Assembly (NCBI RefSeq): GCF_014268445.2
Contig: NZ_CP077089.1
Coordinates: 3,775,501 to 3,839,500 of the forward strand
Source: Pseudomonas tensinigenes
Lineage (GTDB): Bacteria > Pseudomonadota > Gammaproteobacteria > Pseudomonadales > Pseudomonadaceae
Length of the DNA stretch: 64,000 bases
Reading direction: 5' to 3'
Below, piece after piece: positions 7,098 through 14,561 of this stretch (the first letter of the stretch is position 1; every line of letters begins with the position of its first letter). The notes under the pieces were generated by a model that saw only the letters and a list, made by a program, of their open reading frames with translations, made no database searches and was not told where the DNA came from. The translations under genes and the position numbers were made by a program.

Positions 7098-7700
7098 TTA
7101 GTGAATCTTCGAAGCGACAAGCGCCGCTCGATCCGCCATCGCGACAGCGTGCGCAGCAAGAGAGCGGCAGAAGGATTCGAAGGATTCGGCGTAGACATGG
7201 TCTTTCTGGTCAAACACGCCATCGGCGAAGACTTTCCCGCCAAGGCCGGCGACGTGACCGAAGCTCGTCGAAATACCGGCGAACACCTGCAAGGCGTCGT
7301 CGATGCCTGAGCCGATCTGCTTGACTGCGAGAAGGCCGTAGCGGCTCGACAGCTCAATAAGTGCGCGGTCGCGCCAAGGCTGGTCGAGCGCGGCAACCCA
7401 CGACTCTTCAATCCACGAAGGGATTTCGATGCGGTCGCCGCTGTCATCGAGCCACCGCTCAACGCGCTTGCTCCAAGCCTTGTAGGCGCGGCCGTATGCC
7501 TGCATATCTGCGGTCTTGGTCATCCCCTGAAGATCAGGAAAGCCCTTTTCCTTGCAGCGCTCTGGCGCACGAACAAAGAGCTGATGGTTGAGCTGCTCCG
7601 CAAAGCCGTCCTGACTCATGCTCGTCCGAGCGATCATGTCGCGCGCAATAGCGACCAAGACCGCATCGCGTGTTTCGTGTCGCAAGTTCGACGTTTCCAT
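7098..7700 (-). CDS. Phage early protein after cro, unrecognised
   Basis: A 200-residue soluble protein starting METSNLRHETRDAVLVAIARDMI, with helical character in the first half and a Gly/Phe-containing second half (STSFGHVAGLGGKVFADGVF). It is the second gene transcribed from the cro promoter, where lambda has cII, so a regulatory role is possible. I do not recognise a helix-turn-helix with confidence and leave the function open. A stronger ribosome site is not visible (GAGAGCAG upstream). Confidence 0.55.
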   Translation of the reverse strand: METSNLRHETRDAVLVAIARDMIARTSMSQDGFAEQLNHQLFVRAPERCKEKGFPDLQGMTKTADMQAYGRAYKAWSKRVERWLDDSGDRIEIPSWIEESWVAALDQPWRDRALIELSSRYGLLAVKQIGSGIDDALQVFAGISTSFGHVAGLGGKVFADGVFDQKDHVYAESFESFCRSLAAHAVAMADRAALVASKIH

Positions 7701-7750
7701 GGGGACTGCTCTCTTCTAATCTGGCTTCAACGAATTGGCGGAAAGAGATG

Positions 7751-7957
7751 TCAGGCGGCGGTTCTCTGAACCGGCAGCTGGCACGGAAATGGACGGACCT
7801 CTTCCGCTGTCAACTTTCCGTCCTCATGCTCAATGACTAGGATTTCCCTGGCCGCCTTCAAGGCTTTGGAAATGGCTGGAGCGCTTACGCCAAGGCCCTT
7901 GGCGACAGCGGACTGACCAATTCGCTCAACCAGTTCTGGCAGTGGCGTCTTTTTCAT
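7751..7957 (-). CDS. Cro-like repressor
   Basis: The 68-residue product starts MKKTPLPELVERIG and contains a classical helix-turn-helix (QSAVAKGLGVSAPAISKALK, residues 15-34). It is divergent from the CI gene and separated from it by three operators, the standard immunity arrangement. Like lambda Cro it should shut down the repressor promoter and permit lytic development. A good promoter lies upstream: TTGCCA (8012-8017) and TAATAT (7989-7994) on the minus strand with 17-bp spacing. Confidence 0.85.
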   Translation of the reverse strand: MKKTPLPELVERIGQSAVAKGLGVSAPAISKALKAAREILVIEHEDGKLTAEEVRPFPCQLPVQRTAA

Positions 7958-7988
7958 GTCGTTGCCTCAGCAAACTTTGTCAAACCCA

Positions 7989-8017
7989 ATATTAACCGCC
8001 GGTTAGTTTTCTGGCAA
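7989..8017 (-). promoter_or_regulatory. PR-type promoter for cro
   Basis: On the minus strand: -35 TTGCCA (plus 8012-8017), 17-bp spacer, -10 TAATAT (plus 7989-7994). Operator a (7993-8005) covers the spacer and touches the -10 box, so bound CI would block RNA polymerase. Confidence 0.65.
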
Positions 8018-8054
8018 TACCGGCGGTTGCCGCAATAAAATTAACCAGCGGTTA
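7993..8054. promoter_or_regulatory. OR-like operator array, three sites
   Basis: Three 13-bp partial palindromes related to TAACCGCCGGTTA: 7993-8005 (perfect), 8017-8029 (weaker) and 8042-8054 (one mismatch). Centres are 24 and 25 bases apart, as with lambda OR1-OR3. The same motif occurs twice more at 11094-11130. Confidence 0.8.
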
Positions 8055-8064
8055 AATTTCACGG

Positions 8065-8931
8065 ATGAGCAGAAAGAAAGAGTTGTCCCCAGAACTGAAA
8101 GCTGAGTGCGACGCCGCTAAGGCGCTTTTCGTGTCGAAAAAAAACGCACTCGGATTGACCCAGGCGAGCCTTGCGGCGGAGGCTGATATATCGGCCGCTG
8201 CGGTAGCGATGTACCTGAACGGAACGAATCCTCTGAACGCCAAGTTCGCGTCGGTTCTATCGCGCTTGCTTGGCATTCCAGTCGAGCGCTTCAGTAAGCG
8301 ACTTGCGCGCGAGATCAGCGGGATGACAAGTGTGGCCGAAGCTCCATCGGCTTCGACGCTTTCAGCCGCTGATATGGTCCGCCAGATGCTCGATAAGCAG
8401 GGCAAAGGGCTTACCGATACAGCCAGACGAAGATTGATGGCAGCCGCTGAAGCGGATGATGCCGGGGGCGCCATCGAGATTGACTATTACCGGCCAGGAG
8501 TTGTGGGTGATGAAGTGTGGATCGCGCACTACGACGTCCGCGCTGCGATGGGCGGCGGCCAGATCCCGCACGACTATCCCGAGATGCTGCAGGATGTTCG
8601 GGTAAGCCCTCAACATTTGCGGGAGATGGGAGTCGAGTTCAAAGAACATTTCCATCTGAAGATGGTGACGGGTTGGGGCCAATCGATGGCGCCGACGATC
8701 AAGCATCGAGATCCGCTCCTTGTCGACATCAGCATTCGGGAATTTGTTGGGGATGGGATCTACATGTTCTCCTGGGAAGGTCATCTCTATATCAAGCGCC
8801 TACAGTGGCTGGGCGATGAACAGATCAGGATGATTTCCGACAACGATCGGCATCCACCGCAAACGATCCGAGCGGATGAGACATTCATTCAGGCGCGTGT
8901 GTTGCTAGTTTGGAATGCTCAATTGGTATGA
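8065..8931 (+). CDS. CI-type prophage repressor with S24 peptidase domain
   Basis: The 288-residue product maintains lysogeny. Residues 1-75 hold the DNA-binding helix-turn-helix (LTQASLAAEADISAAAVAMY). The C-terminal part is the LexA-like S24 domain: catalytic Ser in GWGQSMAPTI (about residue 212) and Lys in LYIKRLQ (about 248). The usual Ala-Gly cleavage site may be the AAMGGG segment near residue 158. The ATG has no Shine-Dalgarno sequence and lies ten bases after the last operator, so the mRNA from the repressor promoter may be nearly leaderless, as in lambda. Confidence 0.9.
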   Translation: MSRKKELSPELKAECDAAKALFVSKKNALGLTQASLAAEADISAAAVAMYLNGTNPLNAKFASVLSRLLGIPVERFSKRLAREISGMTSVAEAPSASTLSAADMVRQMLDKQGKGLTDTARRRLMAAAEADDAGGAIEIDYYRPGVVGDEVWIAHYDVRAAMGGGQIPHDYPEMLQDVRVSPQHLREMGVEFKEHFHLKMVTGWGQSMAPTIKHRDPLLVDISIREFVGDGIYMFSWEGHLYIKRLQWLGDEQIRMISDNDRHPPQTIRADETFIQARVLLVWNAQLV

Positions 8932-9064
8932 AAACATACCTAAACGAACCGAAATAACGTTTTACCCAAATACATTAGTTATAAAACGATACACGCACAA
9001 CACATAATGAGCTGCTCATAAAATTTGGCCTGCCAATTGGAAGGCTGCCTTAGGGGAATAGGAA

Positions 9065-9958
9065 ATGGCCGAAGAAAAAGTAGTTAGTCGCCCTAAAAAG
9101 CAAGAGTATTCGGAAGAGAAATTCATTGTATCTTACGATGCCAAAGAGAGCGCACTAGCTCGACACGAGATAAACGCAAAAGATCTTGGCGAAGCGATTT
9201 TGGGCATGCACAACCTCATCGAGGAAACCGCTAGCATCATTAGTAATGGTTCAGCTGACGTCACTTTGAAAGTAACCACGCCGGCCCAAGAAGGATCAGT
9301 AGAAGTTGTATTCGCACTTTTGGCAGATCCAGCAACCGCTCTAAAAGTATTAGGGATACTAGGCTTCGCAACGCCAGCAGCAGCATTTGTAGGTGGCTCG
9401 CTGATTGAGCTTGTTCAACAAATCAAAGGCAAGAAAATCACCTCAGTTACTATTGAAGGTGATAGTGAGACCGCCGACATAATGACTGCTGACGGCCTAG
9501 TTAGAGCGGATAAAAGGATAGCCAAACTAATCACAAACAGCAAAATACGTGATGCATTACATAAGGTTATTCAAGCGCCGCTCACTGGAAAAAAAGACGC
9601 TCAATTCAAAGTAAAAGGAAACGAAGAGAAAACGGTGATCTCTATTAAAGAGTCTGCCATTGATGACTTTTCGCGCCTTCCAAAGGGCACGCTTGAAGAA
9701 ATTTCTGTTGAAACTGAAATTGTCAGAGCGTCGTTTGCCCAGATTAACTTTGAGTCCGCGAAAGGTTGGAGAATTCGAAAACATGATGGTTCTGAATTTG
9801 CAGTCACAGTGAAGGATAAGACTTTTCTTGACAAGGTCAATAGCAACCAAGCAACATTTCAAAAAGATGATAACTACAATATTACTATTGAAACTACGAC
9901 CACCTCTAGACCAACGCGATCCACTATCGACCGTGCTATAATAAAGGTTGAGGATTGA
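9065..9958 (+). CDS. Unrecognised lysogenic-conversion protein in rexA position
   Basis: A 297-residue protein starting MAEEKVVSRPKKQEYSEE. It has a hydrophobic, glycine-rich stretch at about residues 76-112 (LLADPATALKVLGILGFA, then AAFVGGSLIELVQQI) that could form a membrane hairpin, between a charged N-terminal part and a beta-rich C-terminal part ending in Thr-rich strands. Codon use is A/T-rich compared with neighbouring phage genes, as in recently gained cargo. It lies directly downstream of cI on the same strand and is followed by two small membrane proteins. I do not recognise the family; defence or superinfection exclusion is an inference from position. Confidence 0.6.
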   Translation: MAEEKVVSRPKKQEYSEEKFIVSYDAKESALARHEINAKDLGEAILGMHNLIEETASIISNGSADVTLKVTTPAQEGSVEVVFALLADPATALKVLGILGFATPAAAFVGGSLIELVQQIKGKKITSVTIEGDSETADIMTADGLVRADKRIAKLITNSKIRDALHKVIQAPLTGKKDAQFKVKGNEEKTVISIKESAIDDFSRLPKGTLEEISVETEIVRASFAQINFESAKGWRIRKHDGSEFAVTVKDKTFLDKVNSNQATFQKDDNYNITIETTTTSRPTRSTIDRAIIKVED

Positions 9959-9987
9959 TTTTCCTTAAATAGTAACGGGGGTGATCA

Positions 9988-10245
9988 ATGTCCGCTTGGA
10001 GCCAGCACGATATAGCATTGGCGATGGTGTACCTGTTCATGATTATGCTTACGCCATTCGCATTTCGAATAGGTCGATTGTCGGTAAGATATATTTACCA
10101 CAAATACTTTTCCATTGAAGATATTTACGTGACCTATAAACGAAATGGCGTGGTTACCAGTCGTTTCAAAATACAGAGGAAAAAGGACGGGTCAATTCGG
10201 GAAATAGACCTCGGAGTTGGACAGCGGAGCGCGAGCCATGAGTGA
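9988..10245 (+). CDS. Small membrane protein of the cI-distal module, 85 aa
   Basis: GGGGGTGAT lies upstream of the ATG. Residues 8-28 form one strong transmembrane segment (ALAMVYLFMIMLTPFAF); the rest is basic and beta-like (VTYKRNGVVTSRFKIQRKKDG), probably cytoplasmic. The end overlaps the start of the next gene by eight bases, so both are co-translated. The family is unknown to me. Confidence 0.6.
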   Translation: MSAWSQHDIALAMVYLFMIMLTPFAFRIGRLSVRYIYHKYFSIEDIYVTYKRNGVVTSRFKIQRKKDGSIREIDLGVGQRSASHE

Positions 10246-10648
10246 CATCGAACGTCCTTCCTCCAATAGCCGCACGGGGCTAACCGCAACGATTACCGGT
10301 TTAATTGTTTCTGTCTCTGCTCTTTTTACTGCAGATTTGACGCCCGAAGTTAAGACAATAGTACCTATTATCGCTGGAATCTTGAGCCCATTTATCGCGG
10401 CTGGAATTTACAGGCTCCAACGAAAAGTTGAGCAGGACCCTAAATTGACAGATTTCCTTTCAGCATATGAGAGCGATTTGAAGTATCAAAGAAAGGCTTT
10501 GAAAGACCAGAGTCTTTCTGCCGAAGCAAAGGCAGAATTAGAGAAAAGATACTCAAATACTGTTTTAAAAATGTCAACGGCCCATCAGGATTTTAGAACC
10601 GCTGCACTCCAGTTTGAGACAAAAGAGCTTCCTGAAACTGGTGAGTGA
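10238..10648 (+). CDS. Membrane protein with coiled-coil tail, 136 aa
   Basis: The start at 10238 overlaps the end of the previous gene, with GGAG upstream. Two hydrophobic segments (about 17-35 and 42-60: ITGLIVSVSALF, IVPIIAGILSPFIAAGIY) are followed by a highly charged helical tail (residues 62-125, e.g. RKALKDQSLSAEAKAELEK) likely to oligomerise. It closes the module; an intrinsic terminator follows. The topology (hairpin plus cytoplasmic coiled coil) is reminiscent of membrane-damaging or signalling partners in abortive-infection systems, but that is inference only. Confidence 0.6.
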   Translation: MSDIERPSSNSRTGLTATITGLIVSVSALFTADLTPEVKTIVPIIAGILSPFIAAGIYRLQRKVEQDPKLTDFLSAYESDLKYQRKALKDQSLSAEAKAELEKRYSNTVLKMSTAHQDFRTAALQFETKELPETGE

Positions 10649-10681
10649 CAATTCGGTCTAGTAAGCCATAGGACTTCAAGT

Positions 10682-10705
10682 GCCCGCCAAATAGGCGGGC
10701 TTTTT
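10682..10705 (+). terminator. Intrinsic terminator of the cI-distal module
   Basis: Perfect seven-pair stem GCCCGCC/GGCGGGC (10682-10688 with 10694-10700) followed by TTTTT on the plus strand. Confidence 0.9.
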
Positions 10706-10712
10706 ATGTGCA

Positions 10713-11021
10713 TCAGAAAGGTGCCGACTCCAGCTCCGCTTCTACCATTTCTCCTGGCCGATCTTTGTTGTCGATCACTTCCCACCTCAGTGTTACCGAC
10801 TCATCATCATTGAACGTCATGTCTATACAACCCGTCTCGGACAGCAGTCCCATCACCTCCTCCCACTCCCTCTGCCCATCCGTGTCCAGCCGATGGATCG
10901 TCACCCAGCGCTGAATCTGCGCGACTGGGTGATTGATCATTGACGAGACACGTAGTTCAAGTCGCTCCAGGCCTGACATGCCACCACTTTCGAGCCTGTT
11001 TTGTTGTTGCGCCATTGCCAT
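10713..11021 (-). CDS. DUF1654 family phage protein
   Basis: The 102-residue product carries the family signature: GLERLELRVSSMINHP, then VTIHRLDTDGQREWEEV and DMTFNDDESVTLRWEV. DUF1654 proteins are common in Pseudomonas phages and prophages; their function is unknown. AGGAGTG lies six bases before the ATG at 11021. It is transcribed leftward and divergently from the OL-like operators at 11094-11130. Confidence 0.8.
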   Translation of the reverse strand: MAMAQQQNRLESGGMSGLERLELRVSSMINHPVAQIQRWVTIHRLDTDGQREWEEVMGLLSETGCIDMTFNDDESVTLRWEVIDNKDRPGEMVEAELESAPF

Positions 11022-11093
11022 CTACTTCACTCCTGATAGCTGTATATCCGTCCAGTAAAGACAAAGCATAACCAATCCTTACGCAAAATAAAT

Positions 11094-11130
11094 TAACCGC
11101 CGGTATTGACGACAATAAAACCGGCGGTTA
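11094..11130. promoter_or_regulatory. OL-like operator pair
   Basis: Two further copies of the immunity operator: 11094-11106 (TAACCGCCGGTAT) and 11118-11130 (AAACCGGCGGTTA), centres 24 bases apart. A TTGACG hexamer at 11106-11111 lies between them and may be the -35 of a rightward early promoter with a weak -10 near 11129. The plus-strand early genes would then be under the same repressor as cro. Confidence 0.75.
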
Positions 11131-11185
11131 ATTTAAGCCTGTCGCAGCGACACACAACCACTGCGAAGGGCCTCAAGAGACCCGC

Positions 11186-11229
11186 CGCTCTTTAGATCTC
11201 CCGATTCACCTTGCCGGATCACCACCGGC
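11186..11229 (+). promoter_or_regulatory. boxA-like sequence and adjacent hairpin (nut-like)
   Basis: CGCTCTTTA (11186-11194) equals the consensus boxA of lambda-type nut sites. Nineteen bases later a GCCGG/CCGGC hairpin with a seven-base loop (11213-11217 with 11225-11229) takes the place of boxB. It lies about 75 bases downstream of the OL-like operators, as nutL does. Confidence 0.45.
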
Positions 11230-11248
11230 CCAGATACGAAGGCAGCGA

Positions 11249-11447
11249 TGAACCGGCCTCAACGGTTCAGAGGGTTGGCAACTGACCCGGGCGTGCAGCG
11301 TAAAACGTCAAAAGCAGTTATCCAGCGGGAGAACAAGCCGAAAGGCCCGCGGCTGGAGGAACAACTTGAATGAGCCGGTGACCGACGCCAGTAGCGGGTA
11401 ACCGGCAGCTCCAGAAATTTTCACGTCAGCGCCTGCATCGGGCGCTT
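11249..11447 (+). ncRNA. Structured leader RNA, left copy
   Basis: No gene is visible here on either strand. Hairpins are dense: one at 11250-11272 (GAACCG/CGGTTC), GGGT/ACCC around 11272-11287, a GCC-GAAA-GGC tetraloop hairpin near 11337-11347, and a complex hairpin at 11374-11406. The last has a six-pair outer stem, a short inner stem, a two-base bulge and the apical element CGC-CAGTA-GCG (11386-11396), which recurs at 13232-13242. A further AGCGCC/GGCGCT hairpin lies at 11429-11447. Confidence 0.45.
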
Positions 11448-11469
11448 TCGGAAGCCTACTGGACAGTAG

Positions 11470-12075
11470 TTATCGACGCTTGCCCATGCCTGGCGCTCCA
11501 CCACTAACGATGTGGACCCATCCAACGGGCCTAGATCGATCCGGAGCGGTAGGGAGATAGGTTTCGTTAATGTCTTTCGTACATGCAGGGCAAAGACTTG
11601 GGGGGCGTTCCCAGTCCACGTGAACTGAGAATTTGCTACCACACCGCCAACATATCTTCCGAAGCCATTTTGACTCAGGCTCGGTTGTAGAGGGCTTCGT
11701 TCGCTTTGCTGGGGAAACTGTCTTGGGCTTATTGGCTGCCTTGCTGGCCTTTTTCGCCTCTTTAATCGCCGCTTTCGCGGCCTTGCGGCTCAGCTTCGTG
11801 CCCTTCTGCTTGGCGACTTCTTGAAGCTCAATAATTTTGTTGAGCAGAGCGAATTCGGATCGGAGCTCTCGGGTTACATCGTCGAGTTCATGATCAGCCT
11901 TGTATGACTGATCGAAAAGAACATCTATGTCGACCTCGACAGCCTTGCGCGAGGCTAGATCAGAAAAGAACTTCTCTGACTCCTCGCTGAACCCCTGCCC
12001 CGGCACATGCACCGCTGGCTTGCTCTCGCTGGACTTCTTTTTGAGCTTCAGCCGCTGCGGCTTATCGGCGTCCAT
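11470..12075 (-). CDS. Zinc-ribbon protein with Lys/Ala-rich coil, 201 aa
   Basis: The ATG at 12075 (MDADKPQRLKLKKK) is chosen; GGAGTGGGG lies 9-17 bases upstream and a GTG four codons earlier is the alternative. The middle is a charged Lys/Ala repeat region (SRKAAKAAIKEAKKASKAAN, residues 95-114), followed by a C-terminal zinc ribbon (CWRCGSKFSVHVDW and LCPAC). It is probably a nucleic-acid-binding phage accessory protein. I do not recognise the family. It is transcribed against the plus-strand early genes. Confidence 0.55.
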   Translation of the reverse strand: MDADKPQRLKLKKKSSESKPAVHVPGQGFSEESEKFFSDLASRKAVEVDIDVLFDQSYKADHELDDVTRELRSEFALLNKIIELQEVAKQKGTKLSRKAAKAAIKEAKKASKAANKPKTVSPAKRTKPSTTEPESKWLRKICWRCGSKFSVHVDWERPPSLCPACTKDINETYLPTAPDRSRPVGWVHIVSGGAPGMGKRR

Positions 12076-12265
12076 ATGAAACCCCACTCCGTGGCCATAT
12101 CGCAGAGTAGCAACTAGCCAGCAAAGTGCGCCAGCCCACTGCGACGGCGGACGAGGTGTTGACCGAACTGAGTGAATGACCTGGTAAGCGGGTGCGGAGA
12201 AACACGGAATTTTTCACTGATGCACCTGGTGACGGGTGCATTGGGAAAACAACCGGAGTAAAGCG

Positions 12266-12442
12266 ATGAACGAAACCCAAAAGAAAAAAATTGAGGAGAT
12301 TGTTCAAGAGATCGCGAGGGATAGCGGCATCGCTTTCGATGCCGCCTTTAAAGTAGCGATTGGTGTGCTTAGGTTGCACGCTATTGAGTGCTCCCCAAAA
12401 GGACCATGCACCGCTGGAGGGCCAGCCTTAGGCGAGAGGTAG
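12266..12442 (+). CDS. Small phage protein, 58 aa
   Basis: Start at 12266 with GGAG eight bases upstream. The product begins MNETQKKKIEEIVQEIARD, is helical and ends with a Cys/Gly-rich tail (ECSPKGPCTAGG). A TGCACC/GGTGCA hairpin (12221-12240) lies upstream. Its 3' end overlaps the convergent gene at 12428 by 15 bases. The function is unknown. Confidence 0.5.
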   Translation: MNETQKKKIEEIVQEIARDSGIAFDAAFKVAIGVLRLHAIECSPKGPCTAGGPALGER

Positions 12443-12712
12443 AAATGCCGCCCAATTTTTAGACTCTGCAACAATTATAGAGGGGCCATTAGGCGGCGAC
12501 AGGGGGGTCGAGATAGTTTTGACCCGGTCTCGAACTTCATTCAAGTCAAGATTGCTTGATCCGAAGTAGGTCCCGATTGGCAGCCTCCGGACACTACCAT
12601 CTCCGTAGGTGACCGTCCTCTTCAGTCCGAGCAGCTCCATCTTCTCGTGGAGCTCTCTGTATTCATCACCCTCTGCTCTGAACAACTCGACCCTAACCAA
12701 ATATTCCGCCAT
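12428..12712 (-). CDS. DUF2622/GhoS-like small protein, 94 aa
   Basis: The N-terminus MAEYLVRVELFRAEGDEYRELHEKMELLGL followed by YGDGSVRRLPIGTYFGSS has the layout of DUF2622 proteins, a ferredoxin-like fold to which the endoribonuclease antitoxin GhoS belongs. In E. coli GhoS degrades ghoT mRNA. No GhoT-like small membrane toxin is visible next to it, so an antitoxin role is not supported here. AAGGAAT precedes the ATG. The family call is from memory and moderate. Confidence 0.5.
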   Translation of the reverse strand: MAEYLVRVELFRAEGDEYRELHEKMELLGLKRTVTYGDGSVRRLPIGTYFGSSNLDLNEVRDRVKTISTPLSPPNGPSIIVAESKNWAAFLPLA

Positions 12713-12855
12713 AACGACATTCCTTGTTTCGACTGTGGAATGCGGAGCATATGGGTTTCCCTTGACTGTGGAAAGCCAGGAAACAGGGAGCCTGCCCCTG
12801 TAAAAACAGGCGCTACGACAGCCTGTCGTTAAGTGCCCGACCCTCTCTATGAAAG

Positions 12856-13250
12856 CGCATCGAGGTGTGATCTGAGGCTAAGTCTCGGGCAGCGGATGTG
12901 CCAACCGGTTGCCTACAGGGCTACACCTTCCGCCGAATGCCGGTTGAGCCCCGGCCAGATCACACCCCGATGCGGACGAAACTGCGGCCTATAACCGCCC
13001 ACCTGCATCGAAACCAACTACCGAGGAATGCTCGGCAGTTGCCTTCAATCAGAGGAATGGCAGCCATGTAAAAGTGAGCGATTCACCTGCGCGGCGCGGC
13101 AAGCCTGAAGGCCGGCGCCCATCACTCATACAGGCAGCGGACAGTAGGCCGTCGATGTCACCGCGCATCGGCCGAATGAGGTAGGCCACCTCTACGCACG
13201 TCGACAATCTGATGCTACAAACCCAGGCCGTCGCCAGTAGCGGGCCTGGG
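12856..13250. ncRNA. Highly structured RNA region, right copy
   Basis: About 400 bases without a gene. A 19-pair stem with one mismatch joins 12856-12874 and 12956-12974 and encloses nested stems (12876-12879 with 12947-12950; 12902-12908 with 12940-12946; 12911-12913 with 12919-12921). Downstream hairpins lie at 13014-13040, 13147-13173, 13178-13192 and 13222-13250. The last has an eight-pair stem, a two-base bulge and apical CGC-CAGTA-GCG (13232-13242), identical to the element at 11386-11396. The strand is uncertain: the one mismatch in the long stem would be a G-U pair on the minus strand, but GNRA-type features in the left copy favour plus. Confidence 0.5.
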
Positions 13251-13255
13251 ACAGA

Positions 13256-13594
13256 TTACTTGCTAGGTTTCGGCGCATAGCTCGGGCAGAAATGTTTTGC
13301 TGCCGACGGATCCCCTGCGGCCTGCACTTGAACTGCCTTTATTTCATCCTGAAATGCCGGATTGGTATCAACTGCAAGAATCTCCTTCTTCAGTTCTGCA
13401 TTTGCCGCTATATCTGGAAGGGAGAAGATGTTCTGCAGCGAGTAATTCATTCCGGGCTCTTGTTCTGCACACATACGCCCCATAGCCACCATGGTTATAG
13501 CAATGTCGTGATCCTCGGTATCCGCTTGGGCCTGCCCCAAATTACTGAGCGCGACCAAAGCAACTAGACAGACAGTCTTCGAAATAACACGCAT
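13256..13594 (-). CDS. Exported small protein, unrecognised
   Basis: A clear signal peptide (MRVISKTVCLVALVALSN, cleavage after QAQA near residue 24) precedes a mature part of about 88 residues containing two Cys (MCAEQE and HFCPSY) that may form a disulfide. It is probably periplasmic. It is encoded against the early plus-strand genes and could be a lysogenic-conversion gene. The function is unknown. Confidence 0.55.
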   Translation of the reverse strand: MRVISKTVCLVALVALSNLGQAQADTEDHDIAITMVAMGRMCAEQEPGMNYSLQNIFSLPDIAANAELKKEILAVDTNPAFQDEIKAVQVQAAGDPSAAKHFCPSYAPKPSK

Positions 13595-13777
13595 GGGAAT
13601 TCATCCTTAGAAGTTCTGCGCTTTATCGGCAGTGAAATCAAAAAATTCAACTCGCCGCTTTGCAAATCGTTCGACAACACCCGAATGCACTCTCCTCCGC
13701 GCCCAACGGCAACCAGCGGTGCGGATGAGTGCATTCGAGTTTTGTTGGATCAACACCCCGCCACTCTGGAGACGACC

Positions 13778-14182
13778 ATGTCAGCTCTACGCAAGCCCAT
13801 CCCGGAAGACGACTTTCTCGATACGGAGGCAGGTCAGGAATGGCTGACCGAGTCGGTCGACGATCTGCTTTATCGGCGCCACATCGAGGCACCAAATCCG
13901 GTAGGTCGAAGCAAGGTCCTGGTCAACGCTGACCACTTACCGGAGGCGCTGGCGGATCACATGGCCGCGAACCCTGATCCTGATCGGTATATCGAGAAAA
14001 TCTTGATTGAGCTGGTACGACGCGCAGACGGTGGGATTTTGCACACCTGGGCCATCGAAGCCATCGGCGGTGATCCGCAGATGGTTCGGTCTCTCGCCGG
14101 CGACCTGGTCGCGGTACACGCCAACGAATACCGAGATGCCAAACGCGAAAGCGACCGGGTCGAGCAGGAGTGCGGGTTTTGA
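13778..14182 (+). CDS. Phage early protein, 134 aa
   Basis: The start at 13778 (MSALRKPIPEDDFLDTEAGQ) is preferred over the upstream in-frame ATG at 13685 because GGAG lies eight bases before it. The product is acidic and helical with no motif I know. The next gene begins within its last codons. It belongs to a row of short, overlapping plus-strand early genes. Confidence 0.6.
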   Translation: MSALRKPIPEDDFLDTEAGQEWLTESVDDLLYRRHIEAPNPVGRSKVLVNADHLPEALADHMAANPDPDRYIEKILIELVRRADGGILHTWAIEAIGGDPQMVRSLAGDLVAVHANEYRDAKRESDRVEQECGF

Positions 14183-14370
14183 GCCCTCATATCCTGATCG
14201 ATCAAGCCCTTGATGGTGTGTCGGCACCCGCCGGCGAAGAAGACATCAGCTTGCTGGTTCAAGGGCTAATCACCCGCCTCTTCACCGACGGCGCTATCTC
14301 GATCGACGAGTTCAACCACTACTGCAAGCGGCTGCGTGACACCTGTCAGCGGCGCAAGGAGGAAGCATGA
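14170..14370 (+). CDS. Small phage early protein, ~66 aa
   Basis: Starts are GTG at 14170 or TTG at 14179 (the latter overlaps the previous stop as TTGA). The product has a helical body (LVQGLITRLFTDGAISIDE) and a basic end (KRLRDTCQRRKEEA). Its stop overlaps the next ATG. The function is unknown. Confidence 0.5.
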   Translation: MRVLSPHILIDQALDGVSAPAGEEDISLLVQGLITRLFTDGAISIDEFNHYCKRLRDTCQRRKEEA

Positions 14371-14561
14371 GTACGGCACCGGTTAAATCGCTGATAGACG
14401 AGCAGCTCGAGGACGTCGAACACAAGATCGCCCTGCTCGGTTTCGGCCTTCCCTTCAACGAGGTGATCGGTCGTAAGCGTGAGGACCTGGTCGCAAATCT
14501 CCCGCAGCGTCTTGCGCCGTCCATGAAGGGCAAACGAATTGGCGTGAAGGTTCGGCCTTGA
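14367..14561 (+). CDS. Small phage early protein, 64 aa
   Basis: ATGA overlap with the gene before; AAGGAGGAAGC just upstream is an excellent ribosome binding site. The product begins MSTAPVKSLIDEQLEDVEHK and ends in a basic tail (KGKRIGVKVRP). No recognised motif. Confidence 0.6.
   Translation: MSTAPVKSLIDEQLEDVEHKIALLGFGLPFNEVIGRKREDLVANLPQRLAPSMKGKRIGVKVRP

Noticed and set aside
11370..11381. Three-codon leader peptide (MSR) before the left hairpin motif
   Set aside because: GGAGGA lies upstream, but a three-codon ORF is expected by chance and no equivalent precedes the right copy.
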